From contig JAJVDF010000205.1 of the NCBI GenBank assembly GCA_022410635.1, positions 1,190,473-1,254,472 of the forward strand: DNA of 64,000 nucleotides, read 5' to 3'. Source of the stretch: Tretioscincus oriximinensis (taxonomy: Eukaryota > Chordata > Lepidosauria > Squamata > Gymnophthalmidae). Of this stretch, positions 35,759 to 47,079 are shown in pieces (position 1 is the first letter of the stretch; every line of letters begins with the position of its first letter). Below the pieces are notes generated by a model, which was not told where the DNA came from, did no database searches, and worked only from the letters and a program-made list of their open reading frames with translations. Made by a program: the position numbers and the translations under genes.

Positions 35759-36879
35759 ACACTGAAGTTGAGGATGAAAGACTGAGGATGTATCTCAAAC
35801 CATTTAGTGACTGAGGCTGGTGATCTATGATCACTCTAGCTTAATGGGTTACAGAGGATTTTGCAAAGGATTTTGGTGTGGATTTTCCAGTCTGCCTTTT
35901 AATTGTTTCTTCATGGCCATAGGACTGTCACAGGTATAGGCGGTAACATGCTCCTAAAGGCCAGATGCCTGGAGCTTGTGAACTAGGAATGTTGCCTGCA
36001 CTTAACAAGTTACACTCACAGATCAGTTAGCCCTTGTGCAGGCAGAGTGCTTATTGTATGAGTCATTGGTGTGACCTTCTTATATATATTTCTAACATCT
36101 TCCTGTCATACTTCCTGCTTATTAAGTCCCAGATATCATTTGTATAATCTACAGCCTAAATGAAGACCGGAACACATTGTACCACTTAGAACTTGGACAC
36201 ATCTTTGCAGTCGGGGTGAGTGGGTGGAAGGGTAATCTGCTCTTATTCTACCCTCCAGGAAACAGCTGCATCGCCCAGACTCGTTACAACCTATATCCTG
36301 GCTTAGTTGTACATATTCTTAAGAAACCATTAAGCACTTGCTAAACTGAAGGCTGTTTCAAAGTAGGTCAGTATCGGGGTCTTTTGTGTGGTAATCCTTC
36401 CTTGAACAGTTTCAGGACAGAGCCCCCTCTGTCTGGGAACAAAACTTCCCATGACCCCAAAGGAAGATCACTTCCCAAAGCTTCATGTTTCCCCTTTCTG
36501 GGACTAGAGCAGGGGAAGAACAGGAAAATTCTCTCTCCCTGGCACAAAATTTACTCTGATCCGATTAATTATCATCTTCTTGTAGTTTATAAAAATGTTA
36601 ACGTTACTGTTTTTCTCGCACAAAAGGAAATTTCCCCCGAACACTATATAGTTAAATTCTGGAATCCTTCATGTTAGCAGTGTTAAAGTGTTTTTAATGA
36701 GGCTATTATATTTTCATTGTTTGGAAAGATCTTACTTGAATCATAAAGTGCTTTGAGATGTTAACAATGGGAGGCACAGTAGTATATATTAAAAGATTAA
36801 CTATAGTTAAACTACTCAGAAAATAAGTTCTGCCTTGCGCACAACTCAAAACCTGCTGCAAACTTCTCCCACCCCCTCT

Positions 36880-36995
36880 CTCTTTCTTTTATTTATTAAT
36901 TTAAAGTTGTATATTCTGCCTTTATCTGAAGATCCCAGGGTGGGAACAGAAGATAAATCATATTTAATTATAATTAAAAACATTATTCTTTCAAA
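36880..36995 (-). repeat. LINE/SINE 3' tail, diverged
   Basis: TTTTATTTATTAATTTAAAG, then CTGCCTTTATCTGAAGATCCC and AGGGTGGGAAC resemble the complement of the TAACTGCCCTGAGATC tail family. Confidence 0.45.
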
Positions 36996-37048
36996 ATCCT
37001 TCTCAGAGTCTGCCACTCTGGCATGACTACTTTAAGGAATTCGGGGTG

Positions 37049-37156
37049 TATTCTGACTCCTACTTTTAAGCCATCTGAAGAACTGGACTAAAGTGGGGGA
37101 GGGGGTGTTTTAACTGTTTCTGGACTGAAAATGGTTAAAAGTAAGAGTCAGAATAA
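37049..37156. repeat. Hairpin repeat, TATTCTGACTC type
   Basis: Arms 37049-37074 and 37131-37156 pair with few mismatches (TATTCTGACTCCTACTTTTAA against its complement). The inner sequence CATCTGAAGAACTGGAC and CTGGACTGAAAATGG resembles the hairpin at 57816-57918, suggesting a small MITE family. Confidence 0.6.
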
Positions 37157-37626
37157 TACTTAGGAGTCAAAGTCCTGGATGAACAGATGTGTATTAACCA
37201 GGTGCCAAAAGGCATGAAAACATAGGCACCTGATGTGTGTCCACTGGGAGCCTATTCTGAAATCCTGATCTCCACAGACAAGACACCAGACGATCACACT
37301 TCTGAGAGTAGTAGACGTATAATAAAGCCTCATTATAGATCTTAGTTCATTACTTACTTTTTGTAAGCAAATCATCAAAAATCCTTTCAGAAGCACTTTT
37401 GAAGACTGAAAGGTAGCAGTGGTTGGTGAATGTATTTGTTGTGTTGGCTGACTCCTGGTTGACTGCAGGGGTACTTTCATAGGCACCTTAGGCAGTTTCG
37501 ATGGCATAGGTATAGAAGTGGTTTGTCACTGCCCACTTTTGGAGCAAGCAGAGGTTGAACTGACATCCTTTTGTTTTCCATTCTTGTTGCATTACTACTG
37601 AACTATATCCCAGTGAATATTTTCTC

Positions 37627-37754
37627 AATTTCAGAGAAATAGCCGTGTTAGTCTAGTAGAAAGTCCAGCAAAGGGACTAGTAGCACTTNGAGACTAATAG
37701 AGGAAAAGTAGGTGGCATAAACTTTTATAGACACTTCTATTTCTTCAGATGCTC
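37627..37754 (+). mobile_element. SINE-like repeat, complete 128-bp copy with 11-bp duplication
   Basis: Runs from AATTTCAGAGAAATAGCCG to TTCTTCAGATGCTC. It is flanked by AATATTTTCTC at 37616-37626 and 37755-37765. The long duplication is typical of target-primed retrotransposition. This defines the monomer of the family that is palindromic at 22621, 61640 and 63878. Confidence 0.8.
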
Positions 37755-37859
37755 AATATTTTCTCTTTCAGGAGTATGCAAATCTTGCATATGACATTTA
37801 CGAACGAAAGGTGGATTGTACTGAAATACCATTTTTAAAGAAATTATGCCAGCGTGAAT

Positions 37860-38330
37860 GATTTCAGAAGTAGATTAGAGCAATTTATTGAAGAGGAAGG
37901 GCTGAAGTTCAGGAAAGAACAACTAGAATGAGGAAGCACCTCCCTTTTGACATTATGAATTATCTAGGTCTTTTCAGCTTTGAAAGAGGGTATTTAAGAA
38001 GTGACTGACTGAAACATATAAAGTCATTCATAGTATGAGAAAGATGAAAGAGATGGAAAGAGAAAAAAATTCTATTGCATAAAACTAAAACTAGGGGAAC
38101 ATTTGATGAGGTTGGAGGGGCGTTTGGGGAGGGGACCAACAAGGGGAAGAGGTGGTGGCAGTAATTTGCCTGAATAGCTTTAAAAAAGGTGTTAGACAGA
38201 TTTTTGGAGGGCAGTTGTATCAGTCAGTGACGACTAGCTGGATATCTAGCTATCAGCTCCAGGTTGAAGAGACAGACAGGATGCCTGTAAAGGGATTGGA
38301 GAGCAGGTGAAGTTTTTTGTCTTTGTCTTC
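37860..38330 (+). mobile_element. CR1/L3-type LINE 3' region, old copy
   Basis: AGGGTATTTAAGAAGTGAC, TAAAACTAAAACTAGGGGAAC, GCCTGAATAGCTTTAAAAAAGG and GGATGCCTGTAAAGGGATTG follow the order of the 3' region seen in reverse at 20838-21420. Diverged. Confidence 0.65.
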
Positions 38331-38699
38331 TGTTTGAAAATGCCCTTAAAATGTTTTTTCTGCCTCTGCATGGATTAGCTTCAATGTTGCCTGAACCATA
38401 GAATCAAAGAAAAGACCCTAAGATTGGTCTGACAGAAGACAGTCTGTGCTGAGGCAGCAGAAACCTCATGCTGCCAATGAAAAGAAATCTGCCTTTGATT
38501 TGGAGAAAGTAAAAACATCTTTTATGAAGCTAGGAACCCCTGCCACCCCTAGGCTCCCAAATCTAAGCAAATACTTTCGCTTCATTCCTTCTTTTCTTCT
38601 TTTTCTCAATTCCCTGTTTGACGTGTCATGCTTCAGGCTAAAAACAAGACATTGTGTGTCATGGAAAACCATATTCTAGAACTATTTATAATTGACTAA

Positions 38700-39330
38700 A
38701 TTATAGAATCATAGAGTTGGAAGGGACCTTCAGGGACATTAGATCCAACCCTCTGCTCAATGCAAGATTCACTAAACCATCCCAGCCAGATGGCTGTCCA
38801 GCAACTGTTTGAAGAACTCCATCAAAGGAGAACTCACCAACTCCTGTGGCAACAAATTCCACCAGTTGGTCACCTTACAGTCACAATCTTTTTCCTGATA
38901 TCTAATCTGTGATTTCATCTCATTGTTTCTAGTCCTTTTTTGTGCCAATACAGGGCTGATCTCTCTGCTCTGCAACAGTCCTTCACATATTTGTTAGACA
39001 ACTATCATGTCTCATCTCAGTTTTCTCTTTTGCAGACTAAATATCCCTAGAGCCTTTAACTGTTTCTCATAGGTTATGATTTCCCCAGACCACTCACCAT
39101 CCTCGTAACTCTCCTTTGAANTTGCTGTAACTCTCCTTTGAACTTGCTGTAGTTTATCAAAGTCCTTTTTAAACATGGGTGGGCAGAAATGAACACAGTG
39201 TAACCTAACCAAAGTACTATAGAGAGGTATAATTATTTCATGTGATGTAGACTCTACACACCTCTTGAAACATCCTTTCCTGTGTTTGCCTTTCCTTTAA
39301 TATATCCCAGGATTCTCTTTACCAAAAGGG
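38700..39330 (-). mobile_element. CR1 LINE 3' region
   Basis: ATAGAATCATAGAGTTGGAAG is the complement of the CR1 end. It continues through CCAACCCTCTGCTCAATGC, CTGTGGCAACAAATTCCACC and CATTGTTTCTAGTCC into TTTATCAAAGTCC. About 630 bp, 5'-truncated. A direct AACTCTCCTTTGAA repeat occurs near 39110-39140. Confidence 0.88.
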
Positions 39331-39620
39331 CTCCTTAAGTTGTTATGTCTTAATGTGCCTCCGATGACTAAAGATTGAGAAGCATCTATAGCCAGGGTGC
39401 TCAAAGCCTTTTGTGCAAACTTTTCAGGAATATTAAATCAGCTATTCTGAGAAATGGGCTGCGAGACCATTGCTTTGCCCCAACAGGGTTTCCTTTTTAT
39501 ATTCTTTAGTTCAGTCCTCCAGTTTCTTGAACCAATGCTACTAAAAGTAAAAACAAATTGGTATGGAAGCTGTTATTAAAACAGTTAGTTTAAACTGCCT
39601 TTTCAGCGCATGGCTGGCAT

Positions 39621-39686
<66 letters not shown>
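39621..39686. repeat. (GTA)22 microsatellite
   Basis: Twenty-two uninterrupted GTA units, forming the 3' tail of the adjacent minus-strand SINE. The serine run predicted from it is an artefact. Confidence 0.95.
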
Positions 39687-39935
39687 ATAGTAATGGGTTC
39701 TTATACCCCGCTTTTCTCACCTTTCAAAGGGACTCAAAGCAGCTTACAACGGTATTTTGCTCGAAGGCTGACACTCTGTCTTCCCCACCAGGCTGTGGTG
39801 GTTCCCATTTATCTACTTGGCATCAATTGCAATTTCTTGCAATTCTTCTTTTTTTCAAATAGCTGGGTTGGCTAGAGCTGCAGGCTAAGAGAAGGTACTC
39901 TCCTTTCCCCATGTCCGACACAGGGCTTTGAGACC
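39687..39935 (-). repeat. SINE with Bov-B/Sauria-type 3' end
   Basis: GGTTCTTATACCCCGCTTTTC is the complement of the squamate SINE 3' end. Then TTTCAAAGGGACTCAAAGC, CACCAGGCTGTGGTGGTTCC and GTCCGACACAGGGCTTTGAG match the plus-strand copy at 44325. Confidence 0.85.
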
Positions 39936-40639
39936 GTTTCCTTAGCGACTGTTGGTGCTGCGTATCACTTCAGGACTTTGCCAAAGTGTGGAATTCAAGT
40001 AAATGGGTCTTTTATCATTCTGTCCACCCCTCCATTTTCAGTCTATTTTGTAAGCCCTTTATCAAAAGGTATCAAAAGTCTTGTTCCCAAGTTGCAAATT
40101 TCTTTCTGTTCAGAAGTAATTTCCAAAGGTAGCATAGGGATTGCATCCTTGGATTCTGCTGATGCAGCTTTTATGGCAGTAATCACAAGTGACATTCACA
40201 TATGGAGAGAAAAGCTTTGTGTAACTACACACATGCATGCTCACACACATACATGCACCCCCACACACATACACTCACTAAATCTTTACGGCTTCATCTA
40301 AACCCTTACAGTTCTGCCATTTATCCTACTGTCATTTCTGCCCATAATGCCAATTAGCCAGTACATGCATGTGACAGTAGTGAAAATGAGCAAGACTGAA
40401 ACTAGATGAAGTAGAACAAAACCTTTGCTAGCTGCACTAGTCCTAAGAACAGAAGACTAGTAAGGGACATAATAAGTGTTTTGTATAGCACTTGGACCTG
40501 TCAGGTTGAAGAGGACCATCCAGGAGGGCAAAGTTTAAAATATAATGGACTTAATTTGTGCTAAGTGACATTTGTGCTAAGTTTAATGTCTGAGAAAATT
40601 GCCAGCGTAATAGTGGGAATTCATCAGTGGCATTTAAAT

Positions 40640-40980
40640 AGAGAGGTCACTTTTTTCATTGGATGCTATAAAATGGAGGCTAGATAGCCATCTGGATATT
40701 AACCAGCCTGGATAATTCTAAGAAAGGATNACACAAATTTGTGAAGGCTACATGAATCAATGCCAGCTACAGTGGATGTCCAGAAAGTCTATGGTCTCAA
40801 GGTTGGAGAGACAAGCACATGCCTTCAAATGCAATTTGCAGGATGTAAAGAGCAGGAAAATTTGACTTCTCCTTCTGCTTGACAATGCCCAGAGATAACT
40901 GGTAGGTCACTGTGTGAGCTACTGGACTAGCTACTAGGATACGGCCTGATCCAACACGATTCCTCTTGTGTTCTTAATGG
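40640..40980 (+). mobile_element. CR1/L3-type LINE 3' end, old copy
   Basis: ATGGAGGCTAGATAGCCATC, CAATTTGCAGGATGTAAAGAG, CTTCTCCTTCTGCTTG and ACGGCCTGATCCAACACG with a CTTGTGTTCTTAATG end. Strongly diverged. Confidence 0.65.
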
Positions 40981-42194
40981 AACATTCTTTTGATTCCATT
41001 CACAAAGTTCTTCGTTCAGTATCAACATTGTGGGACTATTGGGCAAATCTGGGATTTTATGTTTTATCATTGCCAGCATCACTCTGAGACCTGATTTCCT
41101 TAGATTCCTTGAAGGTTGTGAATTGATATTAGTTTCGGAATGGGTCAACCAACGTATCCCGGAAAGACAAACAGTGCTACTNGGTAGCAGGAAAACTGAT
41201 CCTTATGCAAAACTGAATTCACGTCTTTTGGATTTTCTTCTGAATGATAAGGAGCAACAGTCTTTTCCTGCTGCTTTGGTTTGAGTGAACCATTATGTGA
41301 GAATCGACAGTGTAAGTTCATCTGCTCAGTTCAAATTCCACTTAGTTGTGTTCTAAGATCATAATTTAGATAGGCAAATGGAGCTCTGTCAGTTGCTTTG
41401 CTGTGCATCCTGATGGGCCTGGTCGCTAGTCGCAGTTTATGAACCATTTGCCTCCTTTCCTTAAGAATGCAAATCTTATAAAGACCTTATTTTCCCCCTC
41501 CCTCTCCCCCTCCCTATCATCATTTTATTTTGACTTTGATTTTGATTTGCTGATATGTTATTTCTACTTACTATTATTTTCCATTTTACCTCAGAACCTT
41601 TGACCGAATTCCATTCAGAAGCTTCTGCTTAAACATCACTTGGCAATTTTGAAATAAACTGAGCAGATTGAAAGCCACACTTAAATTAATCAGACAGGTA
41701 TAAATAGAGCATTAAAAATCATAGCCTGATAGTTTTCATTTTATTTCAAAATCCCTATATACTCCCTACTGCTTGCTTGATGGACTGTTTCCCTCATGAA
41801 TACTTGTACTCAGTTTGTGGAGCAGTCATCTCAGTTTGTGGTAAGTTAGATGTTTAAGTACTGTAGAAAAATGGAAAATAGGAAGAAAATAAAATAATTA
41901 ATGATAGTTAACACTTCTTAGAGGGGTGGCTTGTTCAAAAGCATTTTTTTAAAAATACAAGGGCATATGTATTATTGGTTACTCCCTGCAGGCAGTAACA
42001 GTGCATTAGAAATAGAAAGCATAGGTTTATTATAAAAATGTGTGCACGATGATTCTTATTTTCCATTTGATAACCTAAGCAATTCAGATGAACAAGCATA
42101 TTAAGGGTTTGTCGTTCACATGGCTGTGTTTACTCCTAAATTTTAATCCAACTTCATACCACTTTCAGATTGAGAACACATCTGCAAAGTGACA

Positions 42195-42446
42195 ATTTAT
42201 TTATTTGTACTTATATCCCGCCCTATACCCGAAGGTCTCAGGGCGGCCAACCAACCATAGGGTAGCACACACAGCTTTTGTTGCTTTCTCCAACAGACAT
42301 CCTGTGAAGTAGGTGGGGCTGAGAGAGTTCTAAAGAACTGTGACTGGCCCAAGGTCACCCAACTGGCTTTCATGGAAGANTGGGGAATTGAACCGGGAGA
42401 CTACCAGGTACGAGTCCAACACTCTAACTACTACACCAAACTGACA
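42195..42446 (-). repeat. tRNA-derived SINE (ATAAATAAA-tailed type)
   Basis: Full-length copy: ATTTATTTATTTGTAC tail, CCCGCCCTATACCCGAAGG, AATTGAACCGGGAGACTACC and CTACACCAAACTGAC head. TGACAA on both sides is a possible short target duplication. Confidence 0.88.
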
Positions 42447-42576
42447 AGGTGCTTCCCTTTGGCTTTATTTAACTCAGAAAAACTGCCTTTGTGTAAAATA
42501 AGCCAGATTTGTGTTTTGGTTGAGGAGCATTCTAGAAACAGATCTTCCCCTTTGCTAATCACTTTACTCCAAAACC

Positions 42577-42865
42577 ATAAGAACATGAGAAGCCCTGCTG
42601 AATCAGGCCAGAGCCCATGTAGTCCAGCATTCTGTCTCACTCAGTGCCCCCCCCTACCCAATTGCACCTGGGCAGTCTGAAGCAGAAGATGGCAAAAAGT
42701 TCACCAGTTCTCAACTTCCTGCAAATGGTGTTTAAGAAATATTGCCTGTTGCTTCATCCTGGAGTCAGTATCAAGACATCCATCCTCTTAGTCATTTATA
42801 CCCTTGGCATCCATAAACCTGTCTAATCCTGTCTTAAAGCTATCCAGGCCTGTCCTAGAAAGGGG
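42577..42865 (-). mobile_element. CR1/L3-type LINE 3' end
   Basis: ATAAGAACATGAGAAGCCCTG, GAGCCCATGTAGTCCAGC, ATTGCACCTGGGCAGTCTG, ATACCCTTGGCATCCATAAAC and CTGTCTTAAAGCTATCCAGG. Minus-strand copy. Confidence 0.85.
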
Positions 42866-42869
42866 TCTA

Positions 42870-43000
42870 AGAAACCTGCTGTTCATATGCCACCCCAAGT
42901 TAGTCATAGGTTATGGCAAAGCTTGTGCTAACCTGGAATATCATGCGGACAGCAGGCGCTGCTGAAGTCTTTCTGGAACAAAATGAGGCCTAGTTCATTT
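42870..43000. repeat. Unclassified interspersed repeat E, copy 2
   Basis: ACCTGGAATATCATGCGGAC, AGCAGGCGCTGCTG and CTGGAACAAAATGAGGCC match the copies at 7485 and 54760. Confidence 0.45.
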
Positions 43001-43130
43001 TGAGCTTTAACCTTACCATAAATCTACTTTTCATGGGCTGCATTTAAGCAAATCTATAATAATTCCTCAATACATTTCTTCAGGAAGTATAAAGGCTGCA
43101 TCCTAGTCCTTACTGTGTTCTACATGACTA

Positions 43131-43230
43131 GTCAATTTCAGAGAAATAGCCGTGTTAGTCTAGCAGAAAGTCCAGCAAAGGAGCTAGCAGCACTTTGAGA
43201 CTAACTTGAGAAAAGTGGTTGGCATAATAT
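43131..43230 (+). mobile_element. SINE-like repeat (TTTCAGAGAAATAGCC family), 3'-truncated
   Basis: AATTTCAGAGAAATAGCCG, GCAAAGGAGCTAGCAGCAC and TTGAGACTAACTTGAG, ending abruptly after GTTGGCATAA. Confidence 0.8.
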
Positions 43231-44324
43231 GGTATAGAAAAGCCAACCTTGAACCTTCCTTAGACCACATCAGCATGAAGAAAGAAAGGAAGGAGGGAAG
43301 AAAGGAAAGAAGCTCCCAGTATGCTTGAAAGTCCAGTACATCAATACATTCGGAACCAAAAGATTTTGGGTTTTTTTTCTTTAACCAGTCAGTAACTGAG
43401 GACTCAGTTATGATTTTGTCTGTGAAATAAAAAGGTGAAATCACCTAGAAAAACTGACAGATGCCGGCTGGTGTTTTAAAAATAGATTTATGTGAATAGA
43501 ACATTTATTGCAACAGGCGCAAATTGCTCCAACTGCCAGTAGCGAAGCTCTTTTTAGGAGACGAGTAGTAAGGTCAGGACTTGCCCCTTCCTGCACAGTT
43601 ACTTTTTCACCCCCAACCTGCAGAGTTATTCTCTTCTAAGCTGGTGGGTGGTAACCCTGGTACATCTGTTGCCACAAACCAGAAAGATTTCCCACTGAAA
43701 GTGTTTAGAAGCACTGAGCGCACTGTTTTCCATGCATCGGGCAGCAAACTAAAATAGATACATACCCGATAACCTGATTGCCATTCAGACTTATCTCCTC
43801 TTTTCTACCATAGGGATCAGCAAGACATAATTTGGCAGCTAATCAAGAATAAACCCCTTCTGGGTTTACACAGTTTCAAAGGTGTAATAGGTACAGATGC
43901 TCAGCAGCAGAAAATCTTCATTGCTTGCTTGAACACATTGTACAGATTGAGGAGGCTGTTAACTATCGACAGAATCATTTACTGGAAATTCAGCCATTAA
44001 GAAATCACCTTTTTCAGTAGCAAAAGGAATAGCTGCAAAATTTAGCTTCAAAATCCAGGCATTCAGTTACATGGGCATGTTTTGCTCAANGTGCATCTTA
44101 TTGAGCAACCTTCTCAAGGATCTGGTGAAAAATGCGCTATAAATACAAAGTAAGTGGTGTTTACATTTTATTGGTAACCCTAAGGGTGAGCGGTTAGGAT
44201 TTTGGCTGCAACCAAACTGTTGCCTTTTTAAATGCAATTTTCCTTTGTAGTTCTCTGTGCTTTCTGTGGCAGCCAATACAGGACAAAGCTTTAAAAAAGC
44301 ACTATAAGTGTTTAACTGAGGCAC

Positions 44325-44655
44325 GAATGGCTCAGTCACTAATCTGGGAGATCGCGTTCNAAGCCCTGTGTCGGACGTGGGGAGGGGTGAGCACCTTCTC
44401 CTAGCCTGTAGCTCTAGCCAACCCAGTTATTCAAAATCAAAAATTACAGGAAATTGCAACTGACTGCAGGTAGATACATGGGAACCACCACAGCCTGGTG
44501 GGGAAAATAGAATGTGAGCCTTTGGGCAAAATACCCTTGTAATCCACTTTGAGTCTCTTTGAAAGCCGCTTTGAGCCCTTGTAAGCCGCTTTGAGTCCCT
44601 TTGAGTCTTCTTTTTTTCTTTTTCTTTTTTCTTTCTTTCTTCTTCTTCTTCTTCA
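44325..44655 (+). repeat. SINE with Bov-B/Sauria-type 3' end and CTT tail
   Basis: The head has GAATGGCTCAGTCACTAATC and GCGTTCNAAGCCC. The middle has CACCACAGCCTGGTGGGG and TGTGAGCCTTTGGGCAAAA. The 3' part has four reiterations of CCTTTGAGTC/GCCGCTTTGAG and a TTCTTCTTC tail. The reiteration of the terminal GCTTTGAGTCC unit is unusual compared with the other copies. Confidence 0.83.
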
Positions 44656-44860
44656 ATTAGCTGTGAGGGAGAAGTGCGAGAGAGCAGCATTGCAACACCA
44701 TCACAGTACGATAGCCGGCAAATGTGTCTCTCAAACTCTGGCTCTCAAAATGCCTTGTCTGGATGCTGCCTTTCGTCAGCCTTCCTTAGCTGGTTTTCAT
44801 GTTAAACCACAATAATTTTAGGTGGCAGAGGGACAGAAAAAGAAATCCCTGCTTGAAATT

Positions 44861-45112
44861 TTTATTTATTTATACTTGCATCCTGCCCTATATCCAAAGA
44901 TCTCAGGGCGGCTAACCATAGGGTAGTGCACACAGCTTTTGTTGCTTTCTCCACAACAGACACCCTGTGGAGTAGGTGGGGCTGGGAGAGTTCTAAAGAA
45001 CTGTAACTGGCCCAAGGTCACCCAGCTGGCTTTCGTGGAGGAGTAGGGGATCGAACCGGGAGACTACCAGGTGTGAGTCCAACATTNTAACCACTACACC
45101 AAACTGGCTCTC
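44861..45112 (-). repeat. tRNA-derived SINE (ATAAATAAA-tailed type)
   Basis: TTTATTTATTTATACTTGC tail, TCCTGCCCTATATCCAAAG, GATCGAACCGGGAGACTACC and CTACACCAAACTGGCTC. AAATTTT on both sides is a possible duplication. Confidence 0.9.
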
Positions 45113-45857
45113 AAATTTTCCAACCTAAGACAAATTATAATTTAATAAAGGGCGTTTCTTTATTGAAAAAGCCAGAAATTGTTTGCCTCTTATGCCAGTT
45201 GCCCTAAATACTGCCCAATGTTAGAGCTATCAGGCTTTTGCTTGCGATTTGGATAAAGGATTAAAGAAGGGAAATCTTACTTTGNTTCATTTTTGTACCA
45301 TGATATTCAGATGTAAAAACTCTTCGTGGTGTGATAATGAGTCCTCAATGGTGTAACTTATTTAGGTAGAACACATTNTCACTTAGGTTGCATCCAAGAT
45401 GCATGTTAGTGAGGTACCACACTCGTTGCATATGAAATCACTTCCTTTGTCCCTATTTCACAGTGGAAATGCATTTCTTGGAGAAGGACTCTAAGGTGCC
45501 TCCATTCATGGTAGCAAAATTTTATCTTCACAAAATGGCACCTTAGACACTTACCATAGGGCCCTACAGTCACCATGAGGTACATTTGTCCACTGCAAAT
45601 GGAAACACTGTGGCAGAAGTTGCTTTGGTAGGCATCTTCATGAATAAAGTGCCAAGGCAGCAAAAGTCCAAGGTGTACTGGACGATTGTGTACTTGTGGA
45701 CAAAATTTGAGAAGCAATCCAAAATTGGAGAAGTTTCTGTACCGAACGTTATTACAGATTATATCATGCTGGTGGATACTATGGCAAGCCCTACTGCACT
45801 GGGAGTTATGATCTGGAAAACAATCCATTGCAGAAATAGCCTATATCACCTGTATGA

Positions 45858-45962
45858 TAGATACCATCATACAGGTGGGCCTTTGTGTGACACAGAATGC
45901 TGGACTCGATGGGCTGTGGCCTGATCCAGTATGGCTCTTCTTATGTTCTTATGTTCTTATGT
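45858..45962 (+). mobile_element. CR1/L3-type LINE 3' end, very short
   Basis: Only the last ~90 bases: GTGGGCCTTTGTGTGACAC, GGGCTGTGGCCTGATCCAG and three TTCTTATG units. It starts at a 12-bp perfect palindrome (CACCTGTATGAT and ATCATACAGGTG). Confidence 0.85.
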
Positions 45963-46965
45963 ACCATCTCATTCTTTCAGTCTAATGAGTATGGCATAGA
46001 ACCTTTGATAGCCAACAGCTCAATGGGTTGGACAGATTTGATTCTAAATGATTCTATACCATTCTGTCCATCTGTTGTTGTATTGTCAGCACTAATGAGC
46101 TGTGAGTCCTCTGGTGGGAATGTTTTTTGACCTTATGTGCAGATAGGACTGAAACTTCTTTTTCTGGCTAATTGTGTGTCTGGATTTTCTAATGGCAANG
46201 CTCTGAACAAAGTTCTCTCAGATCAAAATGATGAGCTGTGCATGTCCCAAATCATTTGCCACTCATGGTGTCATTCAGTTATCACATCAAAAGACATACT
46301 GTTCAAAGAATTAAATCTCTAGTGGCATTAGTTGATTCANTTGCAGTTCCTAGTTAGTGCACTAGGATAAACCAAGTTGGAAATGTGTGCAGATCATAAA
46401 CAAACATATTACCACTGGGATCTCCTGGGATCTGGCCTTGTTACATTATACAGTGTGGTATATTTTTCATGTTTGTATTTAATTACATGCTCTGAGACTT
46501 AAAATAAGAACCCTGCCTTCCGACAGATTTTATCTGCTGATTATTTTCACAAATTGTTACAGAAAAGGCCTTGGGGGGTTAGCATGTGGGTGGAGGCTTA
46601 GCTACCGAGTCACAGATTGGATGCGTCTTAACCTATGCTTACAGAGGCAGGTGCTGACAGATCCACCTAGTCAAGAGAAACATGCTCACATTCTGGAGAC
46701 TGACAGAGAAAACGGTAAAGAACAATCTAGGAGAGTTTGCAACTTTTTCCTCTCATTTTGACCCTTTCCAAAGCAAATGTTGGTGTCCCTTCCAATAGAA
46801 AGGTTCCATATTTGTCCTAAGGAAGTCGATTGTTTTAACTGCAGGTCTTACTTCTGGGTGTTGCTGCTCAGAACATTTGATTTGTGTTTGTCTGTCACTG
46901 AAAGCAAATATGTCAAAAGCAAAAAACAAGACATTGTACTGCAGTCCCCATTTTCTAACATTTAG

Positions 46966-47079
46966 GTTCATCAGTACTACAGCTGCCTTCCGGAAGACAA
47001 AGTACCCTACGTGAACAGCCCTGGGGAGAAAGCCCGCATCAAGCAGCTTCTTCACCAGCTGCCACCGCACGACAATGAG
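46966..47079 (+). CDS. PRICKLE2: PRICKLE2 PET-domain exon
   Basis: Seen: the acceptor TTTTCTAACATTTAG contains a plausible branch-like CTAAC. The exon is 114 bases (38 codons) and the donor is GAG|GTGAGT. It starts and ends in phase 0, so it joins the exon at 10368-10551 and the one at 61397-61534 without a shift. It encodes [18 protein letters not shown], then [20 protein letters not shown]. This is the core of the PET domain, with the KVPYVNS and QLPPHDNE motifs typical of Prickle, Testin and LMCD1 relatives. Known: the PET domain contributes to membrane association and partner binding in Prickle. No stop or frameshift is present and the splice sites are canonical, so the exon looks functional. 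Confidence 0.95.

Noticed and set aside
39621..39686. CRISPR-like regular repeats
   Set aside because: Simple trinucleotide array without spacers.
39563..39862. Serine-rich open frame
   Set aside because: Translation of the (GTA)22 microsatellite and SINE sequence.
45491..45548. 11-bp inverted repeat TCTAAGGTGCC/GGCACCTTAGA
   Set aside because: Too short, with no duplication or second copy in the window to call an element.
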